A DNA stretch of 64,000 nt from Methanofastidiosum methylothiophilum (GCA_001587635.1 LNJE01000003.1:1-64000), one strand, 5' to 3'; numbered from the stretch's first letter, positions 51,655-60,602 are shown. Numbers and translations are program-made. Notes: a model not told the origin generated them from the sequence alone.

Positions 51655-52170
51655 TTAAGGAACTACTGTTACCCTAACTGAAGCATATTTTGCAACATCT
51701 TCTGCAACATGACCCATTACTAATCTTTTGATTCCTGTGAGCCCAGTCTTACCGACAACTATATGGTCAAAGTTTTCTTCATCTGCAATCTGTACTATTG
51801 TGTCAACAACTCTTCCAAGTTTAAGCATTGTTTTTGCTTTCAGTCCATTCTTTGCTGCAAGTTTTTCCATTTCCTTTAATATGTTGTTACCTCTCTTGCA
51901 TATTGGATCGTCCATCATGCAAGTTAGCTGATTTTCGAAGAAAGGAGAGTACCTCTTTATATCATCTGTTCCTTTTATCTTATCTTTCCAGTCAGGTAAG
52001 AATCTATCCATTGCCTCATAATTCATCTGTAATTTATCTACATCTAACACATGTACTATAGTTACATTTGCCCCTGTTTTACTAGCTACCCATGATGCAT
52101 ATTCTACTGCTTTTTCTGAAGCTTTAGAACCATCTACTGGAACTAGCATTTTTTTTATTAGTTCAACCAT
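51655..52170 (-). CDS. Universal stress protein UspA family
   Basis: 171 residues, one Usp domain with a roughly 40-residue insertion (52-95) bearing Cys in TCMMDDPICKRG. The ATP motif is VVGKTGLTGIKRLVMGHVAEDV (G-x2-G-x9-G-S/D type). The start MVELIKKMLVPVDGSKAS follows GGCGATATT. Single gene with its own promoter. Confidence 0.92.
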   Translation of the reverse strand: MVELIKKMLVPVDGSKASEKAVEYASWVASKTGANVTIVHVLDVDKLQMNYEAMDRFLPDWKDKIKGTDDIKRYSPFFENQLTCMMDDPICKRGNNILKEMEKLAAKNGLKAKTMLKLGRVVDTIVQIADEENFDHIVVGKTGLTGIKRLVMGHVAEDVAKYASVRVTVVP

Positions 52171-52289
52171 AATATCGCCATTTGTATATTTAATATCTCC
52201 CTATATAAATTTTTTCATTCCTTAAAAATTTATTAGAAATAATATTTATAAATTGGCATATCTAATATCATATTGAAAATATAAGCCTT

Positions 52290-52712
52290 TTATATATCAA
52301 GAACAAATTGTGTATAAAAAGTTTTATCCAGCTTTTTTAATTTAAAAAGAGAATATGTTATTGCCTTTATATCCATTTCTATAGTACTTCCAATAATATG
52401 ATTTCCAAAAATTTTAGCAGTAAGGGATCTCCCATCACTTGAAACATTCACCTTAAAAGATGAAAATAGAATTGCTTCACTATCCCTGATAATTAAGAGT
52501 TCCGTAATCCAATTGATTAAAAGAGAAGAAATATCATTTCCTTCGATGAAAATTTCTTTAGTTATTTTCCTTTCTAATTTAGTGGGATTTATCATTAAAC
52601 TCGTGACCGCAATAGCTGCATTTTCAAATAATTCATCAATAGTATTTCCCCATACCCTGACACCAATATCTGCAGTAACATCGAAGTATTCAAATTTATT
52701 CGTACCCATCAT
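52290..52712 (-). CDS. Archease
   Basis: About 140 residues from ATG 52712 (MMGTNKFEYF), placed about 25 bases after ATTTTAAAAG, leaderless; the longer frame to 52748 adds an unlikely head. Archease landmarks are EYFDVTADIGVRVWG, FENAAIAVTSLM, LLINWITELLIIRD and the terminal FVLDI with the metal-binding Asp. It activates the RtcB RNA ligase. Confidence 0.93.
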   Translation of the reverse strand: MMGTNKFEYFDVTADIGVRVWGNTIDELFENAAIAVTSLMINPTKLERKITKEIFIEGNDISSLLINWITELLIIRDSEAILFSSFKVNVSSDGRSLTAKIFGNHIIGSTIEMDIKAITYSLFKLKKLDKTFYTQFVLDI

Positions 52713-52762
52713 ATAACTTATAAGAATAAAGCTTTTAAAATATTCCATTAACTATTTATTAT

Positions 52763-53704
52763 ATGAAAAAACTCTACACCATAATATTTATAAGTTTTTT
52801 AACATTGAGCCTCATTACAATCACAGGAATAACAGCGCCAAACGAGAAAATGAAGATATACTTCGAAAAAACGCCTTCTTTTTATTCAGGCGACAGTGGA
52901 GAATTTTCAATTGTTTTTGACAATACAAGCAATAGTATCTTAAAAAATATCAATATTTATGTAAAAGACGAATATTTTGAACTTAATAAAAATAAATTTA
53001 TCTATGGGGAGTTACAACCAGGTGAAAAGAAAATAGAAAGAATTCGTTATACCGTCAAAGCTATTGATCCTGGAACATATCCATTAAAGGTAACAACCCA
53101 ATATTCTTATCAAGTATATTGTTCTGGTCTGAAGTGTGATTATGCGTCTGAAGGATTTTTACAAGAAGTTCCATTTAGAATTGATGGAGTTAGGACACCC
53201 ATAATTAGCTTAAAAGATAGAAGTTTTGAAATAAAAGAAGTTCCGTATTCACTACCAATTTATATTGCCAATAGAGGATCTACAGTTAAGAATTCATATA
53301 TGATAATGGAATATGATAAATCTAAATTTAATCTAGATTATACAGAAAATATTGGTGTAATTGCTTCCTTAGTTAAAAAAGAAATAGTAGTTACTAAAAT
53401 CCCAGAAACACCTGGAGAGTATACTATATATCTTAATCTAGAAATAAAAGATATGTATGATAAATCCACTTATTTGAAATTTCCAATTAAATTAATTATT
53501 AATCCTATTGATGTTGTGAAATTAGACCCTCCTAGCGAACTAAAAACAAATGAAGTGAATGATACCAAACTAACTTTGGGCCAAACAACACCTCAATCAA
53601 AAGTCCAAAAACCAATTTTTACCATTTTACAAGAAGCTATTCTAGTACTAACATTATCTGGATTGATAGCAACAATCTCGTTAATGCTACTTTCAAGAAG
53701 ATAA
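52763..53704 (+). CDS. Secreted/surface protein with Ig-like repeats and C-terminal membrane anchor
   Basis: 313 residues. A signal peptide (MKKLYTIIFISFLTLSLITI) is followed by two or three CARDB-like beta-sandwich domains (for example FSIVFDNTSNSILKNINIYV and LPIYIANRGSTVKNSYMIM). A Ser/Thr/Gln linker and a C-terminal membrane helix with Arg-Arg end follow. This is the layout of an exported protein tethered to the membrane. No enzymatic motif. Its end overlaps pyruvate kinase by 12 bases, tail to tail. Confidence 0.8.
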   Translation: MKKLYTIIFISFLTLSLITITGITAPNEKMKIYFEKTPSFYSGDSGEFSIVFDNTSNSILKNINIYVKDEYFELNKNKFIYGELQPGEKKIERIRYTVKAIDPGTYPLKVTTQYSYQVYCSGLKCDYASEGFLQEVPFRIDGVRTPIISLKDRSFEIKEVPYSLPIYIANRGSTVKNSYMIMEYDKSKFNLDYTENIGVIASLVKKEIVVTKIPETPGEYTIYLNLEIKDMYDKSTYLKFPIKLIINPIDVVKLDPPSELKTNEVNDTKLTLGQTTPQSKVQKPIFTILQEAILVLTLSGLIATISLMLLSRR

Positions 53705-55084
53705 GACTTCTCCTATCTCCCTAATTTCTANTAGATTGGTTCTTTGTTTTTTTGANTTACTNACTCCTGCNGTAAAAATAAAAAGATCGCTATCTTGTAA
53801 TCCTTCACTTTTTAAATATTTGGCAGCATGAAAGGCTCNGTCTGAANNCNCNTCNTTCTCTNTGTTTAANTGCACTTCTCTTATACCCCANACTAAAGAG
53901 AGCTTTCTAGCAGTTGCGGGATTGTTTGTCATACCGTAGGTAGGTACAGACAGTTTATGTCGAGACACCATACATGCAGTATACCCNGANCTAGTTGAAG
54001 TAACNATTGCTTTAACTTCAGAAAGTAATACGGCTTTAGCGACAAGAGAAGATATTACGTCTGCGATTCTTTTAGATGGCCCGTAATCTGTTCTTGGTTT
54101 AAGCTCTTTCTCAGTTTCAATGGCCACTTTTACCATCATTTCCACACTCTCAATCGGGTATTTCCCAATTGCTGTTTCACCAGATAACATAACTGCATCA
54201 GCACCGCTGTAAATTGCACTGGCTATATCCTCAACTTCCGCCCTAGTTGGTCTTGGATTTTCTATCATTGAGTTTAACATTTGAGTTGCTACTATGACTG
54301 GCCTACCTTTAGCATTACATTTTTCTATTATGGATCTTTGAACGCTTGGAATTCTAGAAAGATCAATTTCAACGCCTAAATCCCCTCTCGCAACCATTAT
54401 TCCTTCAGAATATTCTATTAAATCATTTATGTTTTTTATTCCATAGTTTGACTCTACCTTAGAGATAATCCATTGCTCTCCTTCTATTAATTCTCTAGCT
54501 TTCAATATATCCTCTTTAGTCGATGCAAAGGACAGTGCAATGAAATCTACATCATTTTTTACTCCAAATTTGATGTCAACTATATCATTCTTAGTAACGG
54601 CGGAAGGACAATATGCATCTCCTGGTATATTTATGCTCACCTTTTGTCTAAGATTTCCTTCATTCAACGCTTTGAGGTAAATATTTCCCTCTTCAATCTT
54701 AACTACCGTAAAGATCAATGTGCCATCATCAACTAAGACTTTGTCACCAGATTTCAAAAATTGGGATATATCGTTTTGTAATTGAATAATGCCATTTTGT
54801 TTTTTTGAAGAAAATATATACTCTTTTCCCGTGAATATATGGATTGTATTGTTGAATTCCCCAATTCTTATATCGGGGCCTTTAGTGTCTAGCAGAATAC
54901 CAACTCTTTTATTTGTATCCTCAGATACTTCCCTTATTGTTTTAATCACCTTGAGATGTTCAGAGTGGGTGCCATGGGAGAAATTTAATCTAGCTACATC
55001 CATTCCAGACTTAACAAGTTTTGTTATCATCTCATAATTTGAAACACTTGGCCCTATTGTGCATATGATCTTAGTTTTCTTCAA
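53693..55084 (-). CDS. pyk: Pyruvate kinase
   Basis: 463 residues from TTG 55084, set by GGGAGG. Motifs: KIICTIGPS, ARLNFSHGTH, LLDTKGPDIR, the active-site IISKVESNYGI (Lys), VARGDLGVE, ATQMLNSMIENPRPTRAE and VMLSGETAIGKYP. It converts PEP and ADP to pyruvate and ATP. The C-terminal about 90 residues carry many ambiguous codons (53730-54010) but stay open. The gene follows a 166-residue unknown by a few bases. Confidence 0.94.
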   Translation of the reverse strand: MKKTKIICTIGPSVSNYEMITKLVKSGMDVARLNFSHGTHSEHLKVIKTIREVSEDTNKRVGILLDTKGPDIRIGEFNNTIHIFTGKEYIFSSKKQNGIIQLQNDISQFLKSGDKVLVDDGTLIFTVVKIEEGNIYLKALNEGNLRQKVSINIPGDAYCPSAVTKNDIVDIKFGVKNDVDFIALSFASTKEDILKARELIEGEQWIISKVESNYGIKNINDLIEYSEGIMVARGDLGVEIDLSRIPSVQRSIIEKCNAKGRPVIVATQMLNSMIENPRPTRAEVEDIASAIYSGADAVMLSGETAIGKYPIESVEMMVKVAIETEKELKPRTDYGPSKRIADVISSLVAKAVLLSEVKAXVTSTXXGYTACMVSRHKLSVPTYGMTNNPATARKLSLXWGIREVXLNXEXXXXSDXAFHAAKYLKSEGLQDSDLFIFXAGXSXSKKQRTNLXEIREIGEVLSS

Positions 55085-55086
55085 AT

Positions 55087-55587
55087 TTAGAATTCCTCCC
55101 AAGCGATATCAAATTCAATTTCTAGATTCATTATTTTATCGATAACTGCCTTCAATGTCATATTTTTTGATTCTTCAGAAATATTTATTAAAAATCCTAG
55201 ATTACCCTTGTTAATAAGAATTGAAGTGGTTTTTTCAGTACTAACTTTTTTACCAAGAATATCTTTTTCCGGAAAGCTTTCAGGATCTATCTTAATTTTT
55301 GTTATTAGTACTGTGCCTTTATCTCCAGTAATGCCTTTAATTTTATCTTTTAATCTTTTTTGTATTTCTAATATAGACACATTCCTATGTTGTCTGCAGT
55401 AATGAACAGAATGGATGGTATAGATATTTTTATCACCAGTGTACTCTAAAAAACCAATACTACTATCGCCAGTATCTCTTCCTTTATGTCCTGGGAAACT
55501 ACAATTTTTAACTTCAAGAGGATCAATAGAGAAGACCTTCATTATCCCAAGAATATCTTTTGCCTTATCGGCCATTAAATGTTCCAT
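55087..55587 (-). CDS. Conserved-looking protein upstream of pyk, unknown
   Basis: 166 residues. The middle holds a possible metal set (NCSFPGHKGRD, then IHSVHYCRQHRNVS) with Cys and His. The rest alternates helices and strands, ending in an acidic/aromatic tail. It ends 2 bases before the pyruvate kinase start, so the two are cotranscribed. ATG follows GGTGT. No family recognised. Confidence 0.7.
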   Translation of the reverse strand: MEHLMADKAKDILGIMKVFSIDPLEVKNCSFPGHKGRDTGDSSIGFLEYTGDKNIYTIHSVHYCRQHRNVSILEIQKRLKDKIKGITGDKGTVLITKIKIDPESFPEKDILGKKVSTEKTTSILINKGNLGFLINISEESKNMTLKAVIDKIMNLEIEFDIAWEEF

Positions 55588-55709
55588 TTCTTACACCTAA
55601 AAATTAGTTATTGGCTTAATATAAAAGTTTCACTGTATTTAATTGACGTATCAATCATCGTTACATTTATAAAGAATTTCAAAATATATGGTTTGGACTT
55701 TATAAGTAT

Positions 55710-55794
55710 GCGGGGGTTGCCGAGCCTGGTCAAAGGTGCAGGGCTTAGGACCCTGTCTCGTAGGAGTTCCCGTGTTCAAATCACGGCCCCCGCA
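55710..55794 (+). tRNA. tRNA-Leu (anticodon UAG)
   Basis: 85-nt type II tRNA: acceptor GCGGGGG/CCCCCGC, anticodon stem CAGGG/CCCTG with loop CTTAGGA (anticodon TAG), a long variable arm, T arm CCGTG-TTCAAAT-CACGG. Discriminator A, no CCA. A T-run follows at 55796-55801, a likely terminator. Confidence 0.96.
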
Positions 55795-55911
55795 CTTTTT
55801 TTATAAAGCTAATGTGGCATTGTTTTTTATTTTAAAACAAGTTAGTTTTAAGGCCAGAAGTTTATTAATTTCAAGTATAGTTTTTGGAATGAGAATAGAT
55901 TGAAAGGAAGA

Positions 55912-56325
55912 TTATTTAGAGTAATTTAATTCACTTTCAATCATATAAGATAAATTTAGTAGGATCATGTTCAAATTAGTAGATCTGCAGTTAGGGCACC
56001 TTACAGGAGCCTTAAATGTGTAATTCCCTCCACACTTGCATTTTCCTGCAAACTCTTCGACTAATCTATTATATTCGTCCTCGTTTATTGGTTCCCCCGG
56101 ATAATTATCTTGGATATACTTGTCGGAAGCTCCAGTTGCAACGCAATAAGGTATCTTAATTCCTTTTATGAATTTTAAATGGATTTCACCCAGTTCATGA
56201 AATGATACGCATCGTAGCTCGCCGCACTTGTCGCAGTGCAGATCGTGGACAATGAATCCGCCGCCCATACGAACTTCGTACCTTGTGCCACAATCCTTGC
56301 ATATGGCTTCAGAAATACATCCCAT
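55912..56325 (-). CDS. Double zinc-ribbon protein, unknown
   Basis: 137 residues. N-terminal ribbon CKDCGTRY...CDKCGELRC, C-terminal ribbon CKCGGNY...CPNCRSTN. Between them a helical part with KIPYCVATGASDKYIQ. It could bind nucleic acid or act as metal-dependent adaptor. No family recognised. Single gene, convergent with tRNA-Leu. Confidence 0.75.
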   Translation of the reverse strand: MGCISEAICKDCGTRYEVRMGGGFIVHDLHCDKCGELRCVSFHELGEIHLKFIKGIKIPYCVATGASDKYIQDNYPGEPINEDEYNRLVEEFAGKCKCGGNYTFKAPVRCPNCRSTNLNMILLNLSYMIESELNYSK

Positions 56326-56366
56326 GCATAATAAAAGAGTTACTACTATTTATTGCTAATTGAAGC

Positions 56367-56772
56367 TTATCTTACTAAGATATTTCTTTCATGCCCTTTA
56401 TAGATGAATTTGTCTTCTATATTGTCCTTTGATAGTTCAACAAATTCCAAAATCTCTGCTATCTTAGAGCTCATTTTATCTGTGTAATAAAGTGAAATAG
56501 CTTTGGAAGCCTGGGCTCTTTAGGTGACTCATATTTGGTCTTTCCAAGATGACTTGTTATTACATGGAGAATCTTGTTTTCAATTCCTCGTCAAATCCAT
56601 CAATTTTGTTGGAAATATGGATTAAACATAAATCCAGATAACTACAAGCTGCCCCTTCTTTACAACAAAGCCTCATTAAAAAAAGTGCCATGCCTTTTTC
56701 ACAAATTATCCAGAACTCCTTCTTGGTCACAACATCGTCATAGGGAACATCATAGATCTTAGCCTTTACAAC
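56367..56772 (-). pseudogene. Decayed HD-domain (YhaM-like) exonuclease gene
   Basis: Three minus-strand frames in succession read like one protein: 56560-56772 (with KKEFWIICEKG and ISNKIDGFDEELK), 56471-56564 (VITSHLGKTKYESPKEPRLP) and 56367-56474 (MSSKIAEILEFVELSKDN). The order and the SHLGK...SP.EPRLP and DKMSSKIAE-like segments recall the end of YhaM-type HD-domain 3'-5' exoribonucleases. At least two frameshifts or stops break it and no valid start is seen. The match is from memory of the motif. No other gene occupies 56326-56944. Confidence 0.6.
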
Positions 56773-56944
56773 CCCCCCATAATGTCATTATATCAAGCGA
56801 TACAAAGTATAGGATGATTTTACAAGAGTATTGGAAAAATCTACATGCCTTTTACCTAAAGTCCTTGATGTCCAATATTATACTCGATGATTTAAAAATA
56901 TCCTTATGTTTAAAAATAGGAATAAAAATAATCAATTAATGATA

Positions 56945-57694
56945 CTATTCCTTATATCCGAGCTGTTTGGCCTTATCTAAACATTCATTTGCTAGGGTAT
57001 CTCTACCGAGTTTCTGAAGTGCAACTCCTTTGTTCCACCACGCATGCGCATCCTTTGAATTTAACTCAATAGCCCTTTCAAAACACGACAATGCTTCTGA
57101 GTATCTTCCCATATTTAATAGAGATATTCCTTTGTTACGCCATGCAAATGCATTATTTGGATCCAGTTCAATAGCTCTTTCATAGCATGACAATGCCTCT
57201 GGATATTTCCCTAGTCTAAGGAGTGACACTCCTTTGTTACGCCATGTAGGCGCATAATTTGGATTTAGCTCAGTAGCCCTTTCAAAACACGATAATGCCT
57301 CTGAGTCTCTCCCTATATTTAAAAGCGATATTCCTTTGCTACGCCATGCGACTGTATAGCTTGGATCCAGTTCAATAGCTCTTTCATAGCATTTGATTGC
57401 ATTTGCAGCATCACGTGACTCAAGATACTCATTTCCCTTTCTGTTAGATTCTATAGCTTCAGGATTCTTACTTTCCATATGTTTATACTTTTCATGTGAG
57501 ATTGGATCCAATATACCATTACAGTAGGGGCAAGTTATCCATATCCTTCTTAATCCCCTGCCACAATGCCTACATAAAGAAAAATAATTAGCCTGATCTT
57601 GTTTTTCCTTTGACAAACTTTCTCCGCAATAAGGGCAATGTGGGAATCCACTTGAAACAGTTTTACCACATTTTTTACAATTTATTTCTTCCAT
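56945..57694 (-). CDS. Zinc-ribbon protein with tetratricopeptide repeats
   Basis: 249 residues from ATG 57694. Two N-terminal ribbons (CKKCGKTV/CPYCGESL and CRHCGRGL/CPYCNGIL) precede about five TPR units of 34 residues (A-x-x-C-Y/F-E-R-A-I-E-L-D/N-P pattern) from about residue 90. TPRs bind protein partners. The DNA of the repeats is similar between units, suggesting recent expansion. Function unknown; likely adaptor. Confidence 0.88.
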   Translation of the reverse strand: MEEINCKKCGKTVSSGFPHCPYCGESLSKEKQDQANYFSLCRHCGRGLRRIWITCPYCNGILDPISHEKYKHMESKNPEAIESNRKGNEYLESRDAANAIKCYERAIELDPSYTVAWRSKGISLLNIGRDSEALSCFERATELNPNYAPTWRNKGVSLLRLGKYPEALSCYERAIELDPNNAFAWRNKGISLLNMGRYSEALSCFERAIELNSKDAHAWWNKGVALQKLGRDTLANECLDKAKQLGYKE

Positions 57695-57771
57695 CTTTAC
57701 CACGTATAATTATAATTTTCATCTTTTATAAAAATATGGAAAAAAGGAGGAAATTATTTTTCAAATAAAAA

Positions 57772-58137
57772 TTACTCCTTTTTCCAGTTCCAGAANNTGT
57801 TGCTNGGCATCACTTTCCACTCCTTGTCCCGACACTCTGTTCTAACGGGGATCCAAATGTTTCTAATCTTTTTCATAGGNCAGATGTNNCATGNGCCNGG
57901 GCTCTGCTTTTTGGAATTACCNGAATAGCTGCACCTGATGTATGAGAANGATCTACTGACATGCGATCTTTTGATGTGGGGGCATGTTATGCTTTCACAA
58001 TCGTTNCTTGTGGATGCTACCCTTATGCGCTTGTCATGCACCTTCATCCTCCTGATGCTAANANACTCAGGTATGGTCTTNTGGACCTGTATCCTATAGA
58101 AAAAATCAAGCCTTGTCTGCGCTAGATTGTTGCCCAT
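57772..58137 (-). CDS. Small basic Cys-containing protein (ambiguous bases)
   Basis: About 121 residues from ATG 58137 (MGNNLAQTRLDFF), directly adjacent to a palindromic repeat. It has several Cys and His (SITCPHIKRSH, RTECRDKEW) and a basic composition. Fifteen or so ambiguous bases make the frame uncertain. No family recognised. Confidence 0.4.
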   Translation of the reverse strand: MGNNLAQTRLDFFYRIQVXKTIPEXXSIRRMKVHDKRIRVASTXNDCESITCPHIKRSHVSRXFSYIRCSYXGNSKKQSXGXXXIXPMKKIRNIWIPVRTECRDKEWKVMXSNXFWNWKKE

Positions 58138-58197
58138 GGCCCTAATTTTAGGGCCAGGTATATTATGCAAATCCTANAGCAAAATACTATTTAGTAT
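58138..58197 (+). repeat. Repeat A copy 1 with 18-bp palindrome
   Basis: Begins with the perfect dyad GGCCCTAATTTTAGGGCC and continues about 42 bases nearly identical to copy 2 at 59231. It lies just upstream of the ORF starting at 58137. Confidence 0.85.
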
Positions 58198-58230
58198 TAA
58201 GTTTAATATAAAAAGATAAAAAAATATAAT

Positions 58231-59015
58231 TTATTCTCTGTTGCCAAGTCCGAACTTTTTCATGATCCAGTCCATTGGGAGGGACTTCTTTGCAGTTTCA
58301 CAAACAACATCAAGATAAGCAATGTAGATGTCGTAGTTGTTGTTTCTATCGTCATACCATACTACGCGGTCGCAGTATATGGCTGGAACATATTGGCCAG
58401 CTGTGTTTGTAGTTATCTGAAACTCCTGCCCTGTTTTCAGGTTGTAGCCGTAGATGTCTGCGTTGGTGTTTCTATAGTCATCCCAGACGACGATGTCGCC
58501 GTATATGGCCGGATGATATTGGTAATTTGTGTTTGTAGTTATCTGAAACTCCTGCTTGGTCTTCAGATTGTAGCCGTAGATGTCTGCGTTGGTGTTTCTA
58601 TAGTCATGCCAGACGACTATGTCGCCGTATATGGCTGGAGAATATTGGTCATTTGTGTTTGTAGTTATTCGAAACTCCTGCCCTGTTTCAGGTTGTAGCC
58701 GTAGATGTCCGAGTTGGTGTTTCTATAGTCATACCAGACGACTATGTCGCCGTATATGGCTGGATCATATTGATCAGCTGTGTTTGTAGTTATCTGAAAC
58801 TCCTGCTTGGTCTTCAGGTTGTAGCCGTAGATGTCCGAGTTGGTGTTTCTATAGTCATGCCAGACGACTATGTCGCCGTATATGGCTGGAGAATATTGGT
58901 GAGTTGGATCTTTAGTTATCCTTTCTTCAGATAGGACCTTTGTCCCCAAGACAGATGAGAATGCGGCAAATGCCAGGACAAATATAATTAATAATGATTT
59001 TAGATATTTTCCCAT
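58231..59015 (-). pseudogene. Secreted beta-propeller protein of 42-residue repeats, one frameshift
   Basis: Signal peptide MGKYLKSLLIIFVLAFAAF, then five units of the pattern Y-x-P-A-I-Y-G-D-I-V-V-W-x-D-Y-R-N-T-N-x-D-I-Y-G-Y-N-L-K, then an unrelated C-terminal 30 residues ending GNRE. This is a surface TolB/YWTD-like propeller type seen in methanogens. The frame breaks near 58687: the third unit reads CCTGTTTCAGG where its sister has CCTGTTTTCAGG, one T missing. With the base restored the frame runs about 261 codons to TAA 58231. It may be a true pseudogene, a phase-variable tract or a consensus error. Confidence 0.75.
58372..58990 (-). repeat. Tandem 126-bp coding repeats
   Basis: Units recur every 126 bases (the GCCGTATATGGC element is at about 58499, 58625, 58751 and 58877, with a diverged unit at 58372). 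High DNA identity between units shows recent amplification within the propeller gene. Confidence 0.85.
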
Positions 59016-59099
59016 GTTATCACAATTATTGTTACTATAGCCGCTATGATAATATTTAAGCATTTCGGCTAATCCAATTGCCCATTTTAATTCCAATCC

Positions 59100-59160
59100 C
59101 ATTAAACAAACTGGCCCTATCTTTTAATGGAAGCTTGGCATGCTAAATGATCGTTTAATG
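59100..59160 (+). repeat. Repeat B copy 1 (61 bp, terminal inverted repeats)
   Basis: Bounded by CATTAAAC and GTTTAATG (8-bp inverted ends) and nearly identical to copy 2 at 60162-60222. It contains AAGCTTGGCATGCTAAA. A partial relative lies at 60052-60081. Confidence 0.85.
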
Positions 59161-59230
59161 AAAATAATTATTTTCAACACTTTTGTCCATTTCTAGCTCT
59201 CTTGTAGAGAAGTAGCCCCATTCTTCTATT

Positions 59231-59290
59231 GGCCCTAATTTTAGGGCCAGGTATAATATGCAAATCCTAGAGCAAAATAGTATTTAGTAT
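59231..59290 (+). repeat. Repeat A copy 2 with 18-bp palindrome
   Basis: Same dyad GGCCCTAATTTTAGGGCC and same following sequence as copy 1, same orientation, about 1.09 kb away. A further TTTTAGGGCC follows at about 59291-59300. Confidence 0.85.
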
Positions 59291-59386
59291 TTTTAGGGCC
59301 TAATAGGATATGGAAAAGAATTTTTTTTCTCTATTTTTTTCCATATTCTTATATATCTTGAAACAATAGTGATTTGAGGTAAATAT

Positions 59387-60049
59387 ATGACTACTGTTTG
59401 TAAAGAAGAAACGGAATGTAGTATATGTAATAAAAAAAGTTCACATGAATTAATTATGAGCACGAATGCATTTGGCTCTCCAGACTTGGATACAAGGCCA
59501 CCAGAAATGAGGAGGTCAACCATGATTTACTGGGTCCAGGAATGCCCTTATTGTGGCTATTGCAATGAAAACATTGGTTATGCAAATAAGGAATATCCAG
59601 AATTAATAAAAACAGAATCTTATCGTGATCAACTTAAAAACAAAGATTATCCACAACTCGCAAATCGCTTCTTGTGTAATTCATTTCTTACCGAGAGGGA
59701 TAAATCATACAAGGAATCCGGACTTCAATCATTGTATGCGGCATGGGCGTGTGACGATTCACCTGAACATTCAGAGATGGCAATCAAATGCAGAGAAAGA
59801 GCATATGATCTTTTTCAACTAGCAAAATCGAATGGTGAAAACATTTTTAACAATGACCTTGAAGACGGAGTTATTTTGGTAGAACTTCTAAGAAGGATGA
59901 AGAGATTTGATGAGGGGCTAGAAAAGTGTATCAAAGAAATAAGTAAGAATTCTAATGGTATCTTAAAAAAAATTTTAGAGTACGAAAAACTTCTTATCGA
60001 GAATAAGGATAGTTATTGTCATAATGTAAGGGAAATCCAATTAAAATAA
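59387..60049 (+). CDS. DUF2225-like zinc-binding helical protein
   Basis: 220 residues. The N-terminus binds zinc (CSICNKKS ... CPYCGYCNENIGY) and contains the signature STNAFGSPDLDTRPPEMRRS and WVQECPYCGY of bacterial DUF2225/TPR-type zinc proteins. The rest is alpha-helical repeats. Function unknown. It sits in the repeat-rich stretch and may be a transferred gene; repeats A and B flank it. Confidence 0.75.
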   Translation: MTTVCKEETECSICNKKSSHELIMSTNAFGSPDLDTRPPEMRRSTMIYWVQECPYCGYCNENIGYANKEYPELIKTESYRDQLKNKDYPQLANRFLCNSFLTERDKSYKESGLQSLYAAWACDDSPEHSEMAIKCRERAYDLFQLAKSNGENIFNNDLEDGVILVELLRRMKRFDEGLEKCIKEISKNSNGILKKILEYEKLLIENKDSYCHNVREIQLK

Positions 60050-60161
60050 TTGGCCCTATCTTTTAATAGCTAACGTTTAATATAAAAAGCAAATGTAATA
60101 ACTGCGCGTAGTCTTAGTTATATGCAATGTTAGATTTGTCTCTAATTTTAATTTCAAATCC

Positions 60162-60222
60162 CATTAAACAAACTGGCCTTTTCTTTTAATGGAAGCTTGG
60201 CATGCTAAAGGATCGTTTAATG
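60162..60222 (+). repeat. Repeat B copy 2
   Basis: 61 bp with the same inverted ends CATTAAAC/GTTTAATG as copy 1, with a few substitutions (GGCCCTATC to GGCCTTTTC). It lies between the DUF2225-like gene and the next minus-strand ORF. Confidence 0.85.
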
Positions 60223-60242
60223 AAAAAGGAAATTATTTGGCC

Positions 60243-60563
60243 TTATTTCTTCTTGGCTGCCATTTTGAAAAAGTCCGCCTTTAGATTAGAATTTTGTTTC
60301 ATCAATTCAAACATCTCCATGGAAGCCCTCATATCTTCAAGCATAGAAGAATTTCCCTGTGCAAACTTGAAATAATCATTTCTGACTTCACTAATCTCCA
60401 TATCCTTAGTATACCTAGATTTTATGCCATGAGTCTTTTGTAAATGAATTTCTAGAGCCCTATAGATTGAGAATAGGTATGTGGTACATATTATTTCAAT
60501 ACGGCTAGGAATAAATAAATATGCCCGGCCCTGTATTTTTCTGATAGCACATTTTGGAAACAA
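60243..60563 (-). CDS. Hypothetical protein, 106 residues
   Basis: TTG start at 60563 (MFPKCAIRKIQ) with no clear ribosome-binding site; a shorter start is possible. The C-terminal half is helical (MLEDMRASMEMFELMKQ) and Lys-rich at the end. No family recognised. Next to repeat B. Confidence 0.45.
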   Translation of the reverse strand: MFPKCAIRKIQGRAYLFIPSRIEIICTTYLFSIYRALEIHLQKTHGIKSRYTKDMEISEVRNDYFKFAQGNSSMLEDMRASMEMFELMKQNSNLKADFFKMAAKKK

Positions 60564-60602
60564 TAAAGCTATATACCTATAATTCCTTAGTTAATTGATT
60601 TT

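Larger units (their letters stand above)
59016..59386. other. Repeat-rich gap without a gene
   Basis: No ORF is supported. The gap holds repeat B copy 1 (59100-59160), repeat A copy 2 (59231-59290) and the promoter region of the 59387 gene (TTATATATCTTG near 59350). Confidence 0.7.

Noticed and set aside
56574..56762. Plus-strand ORF of 62 codons
   Set aside because: Shadow of the decayed HD-domain gene on the minus strand; no start signal.
58393..58698. Plus-strand ORF of 101 codons with repeated Val/Cys-rich units
   Set aside because: It is the opposite-strand shadow of the 126-bp propeller repeats, where the minus strand has a signal peptide and a known repeat pattern.
58372..58990. Regular repeats that could suggest a CRISPR array
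   Set aside because: Units are 126 bp, coding and without unique spacers; no cas genes are present anywhere in the window.
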